Below are positions 7,012 through 15,170 of a stretch of DNA of 64,000 nt, piece by piece; position 1 is the stretch's first letter; each line of letters opens with the position of its first letter. Below the pieces are notes generated by a model that ran no database searches, had not been told where the DNA came from, and saw only the letters and a program-made list of their open reading frames with translations. The stretch covers positions 620,001 through 684,000 of the forward strand of contig NZ_SNUS01000001.1 in NCBI RefSeq assembly GCF_012027635.1, written 5' to 3'. The DNA comes from Thermococcus sp. 21S9 (GTDB lineage Archaea; Methanobacteriota_B; Thermococci; Thermococcales; Thermococcaceae). A program made the translations under genes and the position numbers.

Positions 7012-8555
7012 ACGGGGAAGCAATCTTACCCTACCTCATAATCATCCCGCTCTTCGGAGCGTTCTCGATGCCGATAGTGAACCTCCTCGGCAGGAAGGCG
7101 AGGGAGGCGTGGGCAGTCATAATCACCGGCGCCACCTTAGCGGTGGGCTCGGCGCTCTTCTACTCCGTCTGGGAGAACAAGAGCATAATAGTCTACACAC
7201 TAGGAGCCAAGAGCCCGCTCGGCCAGGGCGTCAACTTCCCGATAAGGATAGTCTGGGAGGTCGACCTCTTCGGCGCGATAATGGTGCTCATGGTAACGCT
7301 CGTGGGCTTCCTCGCGGTTGTCTACTCCATCGGCTACATGAAGCACGACACCGGCCTCGACAAATACTACACCCTCATCATAATCCTCGAGCTCGGAATG
7401 CTGGGCATAGCGATAACCGGCGACCTCTTCAACTTCTACGTCTTCCTCGAAATCATGAGCATCGCCAGCTACGCGCTGGTGGCCTTTAGAAACGACACCT
7501 GGGAGGGCATCGAGGCCGGCATAAAGTACATGTTCGTCGGCTCGATAGCGAGTTCGTTAATCTTACTCGGCATAGCACTCCTCTACGGCCAGTACGGAAC
7601 GCTGACGATGAGCTATCTGGCAGTTAAGCTCGCCCAGAACCCAACTGTTACAGCGAAGGTCGCGTTAGCTCTCTTCATCGCGGGACTCCTCTTCAAGAGC
7701 GGTGCCTCTCCGGTCCACATGTGGCTGGCAGACGCGCACCCGGCCGCGCCGAGTTCAATAAGCGCGATGCTCTCGGGTCTCGTCATAAAGGTAGGCGGAA
7801 TCTACGCTTTAACCAGGATACTCTTCAGCATCTACGGACACAGCGTCAGCATGAAAACCGTTGGCTGGGTCATCATAATCTTCGCCTGCATAACCCTCAT
7901 AGTCGGCAACGCGATGGCGGTAGTCCAGAACGACATGAAGCGTCTCTTAGCCTACTCCTCGGTCGGCCAGATAGGCTACATTCTGCTGGGCCTCGGAATA
8001 GGCTTAGCCGCTTATGGAAGCCAGACCGGCGAGATAGCGATGGCGGGAGCGATTTACCACACCTTCAACCACGCACTCATGAAGGCCCTCCTCTTCCTGA
8101 TTGCAGGTGTGGTGATTCACCAGCTCGGCACGAGGGACCTCAACGAGCTGAGCGGCTTAGCTAAGACCATGCCGAAAACAACCTTCGCCTTCCTCATTGG
8201 GGCGGCCGCGATAATAGGAATGCCTCCCCTCAACGGCTTCGCGAGCAAGTGGCTCATCTACGAGAGTTCAGCCATATTCAACCCGATACTCGGTGCGATA
8301 GCGATAATCGGAACGGCATTCTGTACGGCAGCATACGTCAAGGTGCTCTACACCTTCTTCGGCAGGCCGAACGAGAGGGTCATGAAGGCCAGAGACCCCG
8401 AGGGAAGCATGCTCTGGCCGATAATAATCCTCGCGGTCGCGATAGTCGTCATGGGACTCTTCCCCTGGCAGATAAGCGACAAGGTCATGATTCCGGCAGT
8501 TAAATCCCTTGAGAACCAGCTGGCGTACATAAGCGCGGTTCTGGGAGGTGCGTGA
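7008..8555 (+). CDS. mbhH: Membrane-bound hydrogenase subunit MbhH (MnhD/NuoL-N-like ion pump)
   Basis: 515 aa, about 14 membrane segments. This is the large antiporter-like subunit homologous to MnhD and NuoL/M/N. Conserved pump features are visible: LYNFYVFLEIMS-like stretch (NFYVFLEIMSIASYAL), FKSGASPVHMWLADAHPAAPSS, the KRLLAYSSVGQIGYI lysine segment and YHTFNHALMKALLFL. It is expected to carry proton/Na+ translocation driven by H2 evolution. ATGA overlaps with both neighbours. Confidence 0.92.
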   Translation: MNGEAILPYLIIIPLFGAFSMPIVNLLGRKAREAWAVIITGATLAVGSALFYSVWENKSIIVYTLGAKSPLGQGVNFPIRIVWEVDLFGAIMVLMVTLVGFLAVVYSIGYMKHDTGLDKYYTLIIILELGMLGIAITGDLFNFYVFLEIMSIASYALVAFRNDTWEGIEAGIKYMFVGSIASSLILLGIALLYGQYGTLTMSYLAVKLAQNPTVTAKVALALFIAGLLFKSGASPVHMWLADAHPAAPSSISAMLSGLVIKVGGIYALTRILFSIYGHSVSMKTVGWVIIIFACITLIVGNAMAVVQNDMKRLLAYSSVGQIGYILLGLGIGLAAYGSQTGEIAMAGAIYHTFNHALMKALLFLIAGVVIHQLGTRDLNELSGLAKTMPKTTFAFLIGAAAIIGMPPLNGFASKWLIYESSAIFNPILGAIAIIGTAFCTAAYVKVLYTFFGRPNERVMKARDPEGSMLWPIIILAVAIVVMGLFPWQISDKVMIPAVKSLENQLAYISAVLGGA

Positions 8556-8905
8556 AGATGTTCGGCTACTGGGATGCCCTCTACTTCGTCCTCGTCTTCA
8601 TCGTCGGGCTCATCTTGGCTTACCTCCTCGACCAGTGGGCGAAGAGGAGCGGAATGGGAACGAAGGAAGTCGGCGACGGGACGAAGATATTCATCAGCGG
8701 TGAGGACCCAGAGAAGGTTATTCCGGGCTTCGAGCACCTGGAGGGCCACTACACGGGAAGAAACGTTATGTGGGGGCTGACCTATGCCCTCAAGCGCTTC
8801 TTCACCGTCCTCAAGGCCGACCACACTGGACTGCTGACGGATTACGTGGGCTACCTCGTCATCGTTACGGCCTTCGTGATGGGCGTGATACTGATTTGGG
8901 GTTGA
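8552..8905 (+). CDS. mbhI: Membrane-bound hydrogenase subunit MbhI
   Basis: 117 aa with a membrane segment at each end (residues ~8-27 and ~95-116) and a charged middle. It occupies the mbhI position between the antiporter genes and the hydrogenase genes, and links the two modules in the known Mbh complex. No enzymatic motif is visible, as expected. Separated by 12 bases from mbhJ. Confidence 0.8.
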   Translation: MKMFGYWDALYFVLVFIVGLILAYLLDQWAKRSGMGTKEVGDGTKIFISGEDPEKVIPGFEHLEGHYTGRNVMWGLTYALKRFFTVLKADHTGLLTDYVGYLVIVTAFVMGVILIWG

Positions 8906-8917
8906 GGAGGTGAGAAA

Positions 8918-9436
8918 GTGAGCATTAAAGTTCCCGCTAACGGCGGTTCAAACTCATCGGAGCGCGAGAGGCTCGAGAAAAGAATCGCCCAGCTGTGCCG
9001 TTACATCGGAAAATCCCCCTGGGTCTTCCACGTGAACACGGGCTCGTGCAACGGCTGCGACATCGAAATCATAGCCGCTCTAACGCCACGCTACGACGCG
9101 GAGCGCTTCGGAGTCAAGCTCGTCGGCAGTCCGAGACATGCGGACATACTCCTTGTAACCGGGCCCGTAACCAATCAAAGCCTTGAGAGGGTCAAGCTCG
9201 TCTACGAGCAGACCCCAGAGCCGAAGATAGTAATAGCCGTCGGCTCGTGCCCAACGGGCGGAAGCGTGTTCTACGAGAGCCCCTTCACCAACGCACCGCT
9301 GAGCAACGTGATTCCGGTGGATGTTTACGTTCCGGGCTGTCCGCCGAGGCCAGAAGCCATACTTCACGGCGTCGTTCTCGCGCTTGAGAAGCTGGCCAAG
9401 ATGCTGAAGGGTGAGGTTCCGGAGGTGAAAGAATGA
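8918..9436 (+). CDS. mbhJ: Membrane-bound [NiFe]-hydrogenase small subunit MbhJ
   Basis: 172 aa NuoB-type small subunit that carries the single proximal [4Fe-4S] cluster. Ligand motifs: TGSCNGCDIE (C44, C47), VGSCPTGG and PGCPPRPE. It lacks the extra cluster domains of uptake hydrogenases, as is normal for energy-converting hydrogenases. GTG start at 8918 follows GAGGAGGTGAGAAA. Faces the cytoplasm, docked on MbhM. Confidence 0.92.
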   Translation: MSIKVPANGGSNSSERERLEKRIAQLCRYIGKSPWVFHVNTGSCNGCDIEIIAALTPRYDAERFGVKLVGSPRHADILLVTGPVTNQSLERVKLVYEQTPEPKIVIAVGSCPTGGSVFYESPFTNAPLSNVIPVDVYVPGCPPRPEAILHGVVLALEKLAKMLKGEVPEVKE

Positions 9437-10014
9437 GCGAGGTTAACGATAATGCTAACGTTGAGAAAGCTCAGGAGGAGGTTAAAGAACCAACCAAAGC
9501 CGAGAAGGTCGCCAAAGCGATAGCGGAGCGCTTTCCAAACGCCCAGGTTGAGGTCAAGACCAACAAGTGGGGGCGCGAGAGGGTCTGGGTGAGAATCGAC
9601 CGGGAAAGCTACCGCGAGCTGATGAAGTTCATAAAGGAACTCGACGGCGAGGCCCACTACTCGATAGGCATCGAGCAGGACTGGGGAGACGACCTGGGCT
9701 TCCTCAGTCACCTCGTGATTTACTACAGAGATTCGCCGGCCGTTTCACTGCTCATAGACGTCCACTGCCCCAAGGACGACCCAACGCTTCCGGATATAAG
9801 CGATATCTTCCCGATAGCGCTCCAGTTCGAGAGGGAAGGAATGGAGATGGTCGGAATAGACTTTGAAAATGCACCGGACAAGAGGAGGCTCTTCCTGCCG
9901 GAGGACTTCCCCGAGGGCATCTATCCGCTCCGCCTCGACGACAAGGGCGTTCCCGAGGAGATGGTGCACAACGCGGGCCACCCCTATTACCTCAAGGGAG
10001 GTGCTAAGAAATGA
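9433..10014 (+). CDS. mbhK: Membrane-bound hydrogenase subunit MbhK (NuoC-like)
   Basis: 193 aa soluble subunit of the 30-kDa complex I family. Charged N-terminus, then YSIGIEQDWGDDLGFLSHLVIYY and a C-terminal segment rich in acidic residues with DFPEGIYPLRLDDKG that resembles the end of NuoC. Positioned between the small and large hydrogenase subunits with 4-base overlaps on both sides. Confidence 0.87.
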   Translation: MSEVNDNANVEKAQEEVKEPTKAEKVAKAIAERFPNAQVEVKTNKWGRERVWVRIDRESYRELMKFIKELDGEAHYSIGIEQDWGDDLGFLSHLVIYYRDSPAVSLLIDVHCPKDDPTLPDISDIFPIALQFEREGMEMVGIDFENAPDKRRLFLPEDFPEGIYPLRLDDKGVPEEMVHNAGHPYYLKGGAKK

Positions 10015-11288
10015 CAAAGGTTGAATACTGGGTCAAGATACCCTTCGGTCCGATTCACCCCGGTCTGGAGGAGCCCGAGAAGTTCATACTCACCCTCGAC
10101 GGCGAGAGGATAGTTGACGTTGACGTCAAGCTCGGTTACAACCTGCGCGGAATCCAGTGGATAGCCCTCAGGAGAAACTACGTCCAGATAATGTACTTAG
10201 CCGAGAGAATGTGCGGGATATGCAGTTTCTCCCACAACCACACCTACACGAGGGCCGTTGAAGAGGCGGCCGGAATAGAGGTGCCCGAGAGAGCTGAATA
10301 CATCCGCGTAATCGTCGGCGAGCTCGAGAGGATTCACAGCCACCTGCTCAACCTCGGCGTTTTAGCTCACGACATAGGCTACGATACAGTGCTCCACCTC
10401 ACCTGGCTCGCCCGTGAGAAAGTCATGGACACACTTGAGGCGGTTGCCGGAAACCGCGTCAACTACTCGATGGTAACCATCGGAGGCGTCAGGAGGGACA
10501 TCGACGAGAAGAGGAGGCGGATAATTCTCGATATGATAAAGTACTACAAAGAGGTCTTCCCGCAGATTGAGGACATCTTCCTCCACGACCCGACGATAGA
10601 GGCCCGTTTCAGGGACACGGCAATAATAAGCAAGCGCGTGGCGCTGGAGCAGGGAGCGGTTGGTCCGACGGGAAGGGGAAGCGGAATCCGCGACGACGCG
10701 CGCTGGAGCGAGAGGCTCGGCGTTTATCCGGATTTGGGAATAAAGCCCGTCATGCCCCAGGATGTAACTGGAGAGAGGCCCAGGGGCGATGTATTCGACA
10801 GGATGGCGGTGAGAATAGGAGAGCTGTGGCAGAGTTTGGAGCTCATCGAGCACGCCCTTGACCAGATGCCGGACGGAAAAATCAAGACCTTCCCGAAGGA
10901 CAACGTTCTCGTCGCCAAGCTCAGGATAATGGTGGACGGAGAGGGAATCGGAAGGTACGAGGCCCCGAGGGGTGAGCTGATTCACTACGTCCGCGGAAAG
11001 AAGGGAAGCGACAAGCCCCTCCGCTGGAAGCCGAGGGAACCGACGTTCCCGAACCTGTTCGCGGTCGCCGAGGGCGTCAAGGGAGACCAGGTGGCGGACT
11101 TCGTCGTTGCCGTTGCCTCGATAGACCCGTGCCTGAGCTGTACGGACAGGGTTGCGGTCGTTGAAGACGGAAAGAAGAGAATCCTGACCGAAAAGGACCT
11201 CCTGAAGGCCTCGATAAAGAAGACGCGCGAGATTAATCCGGAAATAAAGGGAGACCCGACCCCGGTGGGGTTCGGCTGTTCGAGGTGA
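10011..11288 (+). CDS. mbhL: Membrane-bound [NiFe]-hydrogenase catalytic subunit MbhL
   Basis: 425 aa. The four [NiFe] ligands are visible: ERMCGICSFSH (C68, C71) and DPCLSCTDR (C374, C377), at the numbering expected for Thermococcales MbhL. The protein reduces protons to H2 with electrons from reduced ferredoxin. C-terminal extension after the last ligand is long (about 48 residues), so there is no DPCxxCxxH-type protease-cleaved tail. Overlaps mbhK and mbhM. Confidence 0.95.
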   Translation: MTKVEYWVKIPFGPIHPGLEEPEKFILTLDGERIVDVDVKLGYNLRGIQWIALRRNYVQIMYLAERMCGICSFSHNHTYTRAVEEAAGIEVPERAEYIRVIVGELERIHSHLLNLGVLAHDIGYDTVLHLTWLAREKVMDTLEAVAGNRVNYSMVTIGGVRRDIDEKRRRIILDMIKYYKEVFPQIEDIFLHDPTIEARFRDTAIISKRVALEQGAVGPTGRGSGIRDDARWSERLGVYPDLGIKPVMPQDVTGERPRGDVFDRMAVRIGELWQSLELIEHALDQMPDGKIKTFPKDNVLVAKLRIMVDGEGIGRYEAPRGELIHYVRGKKGSDKPLRWKPREPTFPNLFAVAEGVKGDQVADFVVAVASIDPCLSCTDRVAVVEDGKKRILTEKDLLKASIKKTREINPEIKGDPTPVGFGCSR

Positions 11289-12286
11289 TGCTCATGGACG
11301 TGATGGGAAACATCGTTTACCCGATTGCGGGCCTGCTCGGGCTCTACGGCTTCGTCTCACTGGCCTCTCTCCTCTGGGAGGGAATAGACAGGAAGCTGGT
11401 TGCTAGAATGCAGAGGCGCGTTGGGCCACCGCTGATACAGCCGTTCTACGACTTCCTCAAGCTGATGAGCAAGGAAACGATAGTCCCGAACACGGCAAAC
11501 TACATGTTCAGAGCGGCCCCGGTCTTAGCTCTGGCAACGGCGATAGCGCTCCTGGCTTACACGCCGATGGGCTTCACTCCAGTGCTGGCTTCAAAGGGTG
11601 ACGTCATCGTCTTCATCTACCTATTGGCACTCATCAGCTTCTTCAAGATAGTTGGAGCGATAAGCTCCGGCAGTCCCTACGCGAAAATCGGAGCGGCGAG
11701 GGAAGCGACGATAATGGTGTCCAGGGAGCCGGCAATGATGCTGGCGATATTCGCCATAATGTGGCGCCTCGGAAAGCTCGGCGTTGACAAGCCCTTCAGC
11801 ATGGGAATCTTCTACCAGCACAACATCTGGGAGATAGGGACGCCGATGAGCTTCGTGGGAGCGATAATACTCCTCTACGTCTTCTGCGTCTGGCTGGCGA
11901 GCGAGATAGAGGTCGGGTTCTTCAACATACCCGACGCCGAGGAGGAGATAGCCGAGGGACTGCTCGTCGAGTACAGCGGAAGGTATCTGGCACTGCTCAA
12001 GCTGACGAAAGCGCTCAAAGCCTACATAGCGGCTTCCCTGGTGGTCGCAATATTCTTCCCCTGGGGAATAGCGGGCTACTTCGGACTGACGGGCCTTTCA
12101 GCGGACGTCGTTAACCTGCTCTTCCACACGCTGAAGGTCTTCATCCTGCTCTTCGTCGTCGGAAGCGTCTTCAGGGCCGTAACCGGAAGGCTGAAGATAA
12201 CCCAGGCGGTGGACTTCCTCTGGAGGAACGTCTTCCTGGCTTCGCTCGTCGGCTCCCTCCTCCTCGCGATGGAGGTGATAATGTGA
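11285..12286 (+). CDS. mbhM: Membrane-bound hydrogenase subunit MbhM (NuoH-like)
   Basis: 333 aa, about eight membrane segments, NuoH/HycD family. Family motifs: RKLVARMQRRVGPPLIQPFYD (residues ~36-56) and EIEVGFFNIPDAEEEIAEGLLVEYSG in the third quarter (quoted in part). Anchors the hydrogenase to the membrane module. The start may be either of two nearby ATG codons (11285 GTG-frame context or 11294); this does not affect the domain. Confidence 0.9.
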   Translation: MMLMDVMGNIVYPIAGLLGLYGFVSLASLLWEGIDRKLVARMQRRVGPPLIQPFYDFLKLMSKETIVPNTANYMFRAAPVLALATAIALLAYTPMGFTPVLASKGDVIVFIYLLALISFFKIVGAISSGSPYAKIGAAREATIMVSREPAMMLAIFAIMWRLGKLGVDKPFSMGIFYQHNIWEIGTPMSFVGAIILLYVFCVWLASEIEVGFFNIPDAEEEIAEGLLVEYSGRYLALLKLTKALKAYIAASLVVAIFFPWGIAGYFGLTGLSADVVNLLFHTLKVFILLFVVGSVFRAVTGRLKITQAVDFLWRNVFLASLVGSLLLAMEVIM

Positions 12287-12729
12287 GGGCGCCTATCTTA
12301 GTTCCAACGGTGCTCAGGAACCTTGTCAGGAAGCCAGCGACCAACCTCTTTCCGAAGACCGAACCCGTGCCCGTGCCCGAGAACTTCAGGGGCCAGCTTA
12401 AGTACAACGTCGACAAGTGCGTTGGCTGTAGGATGTGCGTCACCGTCTGTCCGGCGGGGGTCTTCGTCTACTTGGCGGACATCAGAAAGGTGGCGCTGTG
12501 GACTGGAAGGTGCGTTTACTGCGCCCAGTGCGTCGACGTCTGCCCGACCGGAGCGCTCCAGATGAGCGACGAGTTCCTCCTGGCGAGCTACGACAACTAC
12601 GACGAGAAATTCATCCCGCTAAAGGAGGAGAAAATCGAGGAGATACGGAAGAAACTTGAGGAGCAGAAGAAGGCCAAGGAAAAGGCCAAAGCCGAGAAAG
12701 CCAAGACCGAGAAAAAGGGGTCAAAGTAA
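12283..12729 (+). CDS. mbhN: Membrane-bound hydrogenase ferredoxin subunit MbhN (NuoI-like)
   Basis: 148 aa with two [4Fe-4S] motifs, CVGCRMCVTVCP and CVYCAQCVDVCP, and a C-terminal tail of about 40 residues rich in Lys, Glu and Ala. It accepts electrons from ferredoxin and passes them to MbhJ. GTG start overlaps the mbhM stop. Last gene of the mbh operon; its stop overlaps the end of the convergent ferritin-like gene by 9 bases, so the two transcripts end against each other. Confidence 0.9.
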   Translation: MRAPILVPTVLRNLVRKPATNLFPKTEPVPVPENFRGQLKYNVDKCVGCRMCVTVCPAGVFVYLADIRKVALWTGRCVYCAQCVDVCPTGALQMSDEFLLASYDNYDEKFIPLKEEKIEEIRKKLEEQKKAKEKAKAEKAKTEKKGSK

Positions 12730-13206
12730 CCCCTTCTTTTTTCTCCACTCGTAGAGGGCCTTTAATGCCGAGTAATGGCCCTTCTCAACGTCCGCAAGGT
12801 AGAGGTAGACCTTTTTGAGCTCCTCGTTATCGGTTTCCTCAGCAAGCTTCCGGTAGACGGTTTCAGCGAGCTTCTCAGCTTCCATTGCACTCTGGAGGAC
12901 GTCTTCGAGGTCCTCTATCTTGTAGAACTTGCCGAGGAGGTGCGTTCCCTCAATGCTCGCAACGTTGACCTCGGCGAGCTCCTCCCCGTACTTCTGGCGG
13001 TAAATCTTGTAGAGCTCGTCGCCATGGCCCTTGGACTCCTTGCCGAGCCTTTCAAAGGTCTCGTAGACTTCCTTCGGAAGACCGAGTTCCTTCGCCCTCT
13101 CGGCCAGCTTTAGGTAGGTCTCGGCCTCCTCGTATTCGCCCCTAATCCAGTAGCTGAGCAGTTCGCGCTCGTTGAGCTTCTTAATCTCCTCCAGAACCTC
13201 AATCAT
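12721..13206 (-). CDS. Ferritin-like (rubrerythrin-type) diiron protein
   Basis: 161 aa, four-helix ferritin-like fold with two Glu-rich repeats: EYEEAETYLKLAER..SKGHGDELY and AEKLAETVYRKLA..DVEKGHYSAL, giving the E..ExxH ligand sets of rubrerythrin-like diiron proteins. There is no C-terminal rubredoxin domain. ATG at 13206 is favoured because GGGTGGTGG precedes it; GTG at 13215 is possible. Immediately downstream of, and similar to, the next gene (tandem duplicates). Peroxide or oxygen defence is the usual role of this family; the substrate is not known here. Confidence 0.7.
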   Translation of the reverse strand: MIEVLEEIKKLNERELLSYWIRGEYEEAETYLKLAERAKELGLPKEVYETFERLGKESKGHGDELYKIYRQKYGEELAEVNVASIEGTHLLGKFYKIEDLEDVLQSAMEAEKLAETVYRKLAEETDNEELKKVYLYLADVEKGHYSALKALYEWRKKKGLL

Positions 13207-13687
13207 GTCCACCACCCAACCGTTCGTATTCCCTTTTCAGGGCCTCGTAGTGGCCCCTCTCAACATCGGCGAGCCTGAGGTAGAGTTCCCTCAAACGCTC
13301 GTCTTCAACCTTCTCCGCGAGAGCCTTGTAGGCGTTCATCGCTATGAGCTCGCTCTCCATCGCGGTCTCAAGGACCTCCTTAACCTGGTCGGCCCTCTCG
13401 AAGCGGTCGAGAACGGGAAGAACCTCAAGAGGAGGGATTTCCGTTGACGGTTCCCTGCCAAAGGATGCCTTAAACTCCTTCCTGAGCTCAAGGGCGTGTC
13501 TCTCGGAGTCCCTGCTCAGCTTGAGAAAAGTCTCCACGAGACTCTCCGGAAGCCCAAGGTTCTTAACTCTCTCGGCCAGCTTGCGATAAAACTCGGCCTC
13601 CTCCAGCTCGCTGGCTATCCAGTAGGCCAAGGCCTCCTCATAGCTCAGCTTCTGGAGTCTCTCGATGACATCATCGACGTCCAGCAT
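13199..13687 (-). CDS. Ferritin-like (rubrerythrin-type) diiron protein, tandem paralogue
   Basis: 162 aa, same fold and length as its neighbour: SELEEAEFYRKLAERVKNLGLPESLVETF (in part), then SERHALEL, and ESELIAMNAYKALAEKV..DVERGHYEAL. Both halves keep the ExxH-type ligands. No rubredoxin domain. Overlaps the following ferritin-like gene, so the pair is one operon. Located directly beside the hydrogenase operon but transcribed the other way. Confidence 0.7.
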   Translation of the reverse strand: MLDVDDVIERLQKLSYEEALAYWIASELEEAEFYRKLAERVKNLGLPESLVETFLKLSRDSERHALELRKEFKASFGREPSTEIPPLEVLPVLDRFERADQVKEVLETAMESELIAMNAYKALAEKVEDERLRELYLRLADVERGHYEALKREYERLGGGHD

Positions 13688-13735
13688 TCCAACCCCCGGA
13701 ATAATTTGTCGGCGGGCCTAATAAGCTTTTGTTCC

Positions 13736-13912
13736 TCAGCGAACGAGCCATATCGCCAGGAACATCGCGATGTAGGCGAGAAGGCCCAGGATAACGTGAA
13801 CGTAGAGGAAGACCCGCTTCCACCTCGGCGAGAGAAAGTAGAGGGCGCCGGTGACGAGGGTCAGAGTCATGAGGGCGAAGCTGAGGTAGCCGAGAGTGTT
13901 GTGGTCAACCAT
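13736..13912 (-). CDS. Small two-segment membrane protein
   Basis: 58 aa from ATG at 13912, which follows GGGGAGGC and overlaps the end of the nitroreductase gene. Two hydrophobic segments (about residues 8-28 and 36-56) joined by SPRWKRVFLYVH. The histidines in this second part recall small cytochrome b-like or DUF4405-type membrane proteins, but that is weak. Operon with the nitroreductase suggests it is its membrane partner. Not recognised further. Confidence 0.55.
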   Translation of the reverse strand: MVDHNTLGYLSFALMTLTLVTGALYFLSPRWKRVFLYVHVILGLLAYIAMFLAIWLVR

Positions 13913-14603
13913 GCCTCCCCACCGGAAAGACGTAGAGCGGAGCGCCATCGGTTCCGAGGAGCGAGGCTACTTCCCCGTCGTTGAAAGCCCCAACCGCAAC
14001 GGTTCCGAGGCCTAAAGCAGTTGCCTGAAGGTAGATGTTCTGGCCGATGTGGCCGGCCTCCATGTGAACATATCTGATTCCCCTCTCGCCGTAGACGTCC
14101 GTTGTTCTTTCGTAGAAGGCGACGAGAACGATGTCAACGGGGGCGCTACCGACCCATTCCTGGTCGAGGCAAGCCCTCTGGAGCTCCATTCTGTAGTCGC
14201 CGGGCTTCACCAGCTCAAGGGCGTGTTTCCCGGGGATGTAGCGGTAAATTCCTGGTTTAAGGCCCTCAACCTTACCAACGACGACGTAGACCTCAAAGGG
14301 GTAAGTAGCGCCCGCACTGGGAGCCGAGCGGTAGCCCTTTGAACTCGTTATTCCCTGAGCCGACCAGAGGAGCTGGGAGAGCTCTTCAAGGGTTAGGGGC
14401 TCGTCACGGTAGGAGCGGACGCTCCGCCTCTTCGCTATCGCCTCCTCAACGCTCATCTCGCCCCTTAAACAGGGCTCTGGAAGGAGCACAACCTCGCCCG
14501 AGGCCGTCTCAATGGTCTCAAACCTCGGGCCCGGCTTGAAGATTAGCAGTAAAGGGAGAACGAGGGCCAGCGCCAGGGTCAGGTAGGCAACCTTCCGGAG
14601 CAT
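13905..14603 (-). CDS. SagB-type nitroreductase-family protein with N-terminal membrane anchor
   Basis: 232 aa. One N-terminal hydrophobic segment (residues 5-22) acts as signal or anchor, then the FMN-dependent nitroreductase fold: SVEEAIAKRRSVRSYRDEPLTLEELSQLLWSAQG (in part), RSAPSAGATYPFEVYVVVG and HIGQNIYLQATALGLGTVAVGAFND. This spacing is that of the SagB/ThcOx group rather than classical nitroreductases. No ribosomal peptide precursor or YcaO is next to it, so azoline dehydrogenation cannot be claimed. The active domain is probably outside the membrane, which is unusual for an FMN enzyme. Confidence 0.72.
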   Translation of the reverse strand: MLRKVAYLTLALALVLPLLLIFKPGPRFETIETASGEVVLLPEPCLRGEMSVEEAIAKRRSVRSYRDEPLTLEELSQLLWSAQGITSSKGYRSAPSAGATYPFEVYVVVGKVEGLKPGIYRYIPGKHALELVKPGDYRMELQRACLDQEWVGSAPVDIVLVAFYERTTDVYGERGIRYVHMEAGHIGQNIYLQATALGLGTVAVGAFNDGEVASLLGTDGAPLYVFPVGRHG

Positions 14604-14627
14604 GTGAATAGTTGGCGCCCAAACTAT

Positions 14628-15110
14628 TTATTCCTTCACCTCGAAGCGGAGAACCTCGCCCTTCCGGACGAGGCCGATTCCGGCCCTTTTGCCAAGGACT
14701 TCGACGAGAACCGTGTAATCGGGCTCGCTCAGGTTGACCTTTAGATTATAGCGCTCGACGAGGAGAGAGCCAAGTTTGACTTCGAGCTCCCTCTGGGAGA
14801 GCCGTTTGTTCCCGCGAACCCTGGCGCGGACGGCGAAGGTTCCGTCTATCGCTTTCCCCAGCTCGAGGACGGCCGTCTCTATCTCCTCCCACCTGGCCGG
14901 AACGAGCCTTTCGAGTGGAACCACCCTCTGTATCGCCTGCGTCTCGAAGTTTTTGAGCCTCTCAAGGGCCTCTTCCTTTGGTAGGGGAGTTTCAGCGAGG
15001 AGGACGCCCCACCAGTCAGTTCCTTTAACCTTCACCTTTCCGAGTGCCCACTCCAGTTCGAGTATCGCATCGCCTTCCCTGCCGGGCGGTGCCGTTACGA
15101 GGAGAATCAT
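14628..15110 (-). CDS. THUMP-domain RNA-binding protein (Tan1/THUMPD1-like)
   Basis: 160 aa, a lone THUMP module of the type used in tRNA modification: N-terminal ferredoxin-like half, then RRVVPLERLVPARWEEIE-like stretch and FAVRARVRGNKRLSQRELEVKLGSLLVE with NLSEPDYTVLVEVLGKRAGIGLVRKGE, the standard THUMP ending. No methylase or ThiI catalytic domain is attached, so it resembles Tan1, the partner of the tRNA cytidine acetyltransferase. Divergent from the next gene. Confidence 0.72.
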   Translation of the reverse strand: MILLVTAPPGREGDAILELEWALGKVKVKGTDWWGVLLAETPLPKEEALERLKNFETQAIQRVVPLERLVPARWEEIETAVLELGKAIDGTFAVRARVRGNKRLSQRELEVKLGSLLVERYNLKVNLSEPDYTVLVEVLGKRAGIGLVRKGEVLRFEVKE

Positions 15111-15131
15111 TTCCGCTCACCGATGAACAGG

Positions 15132-15140
15132 TTTTTATAT
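15132..15140 (+). promoter_or_regulatory. TATA box of the AAA ATPase gene
   Basis: TTTTTATAT at 15132-15140, about 31 bases before the ATG at 15171, so transcription should begin just ahead of the GGTGGGTG ribosome binding site. Confidence 0.55.
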
Positions 15141-15170
15141 TGAAAGGCCTTAAACACTTCGGTGGGTGAA

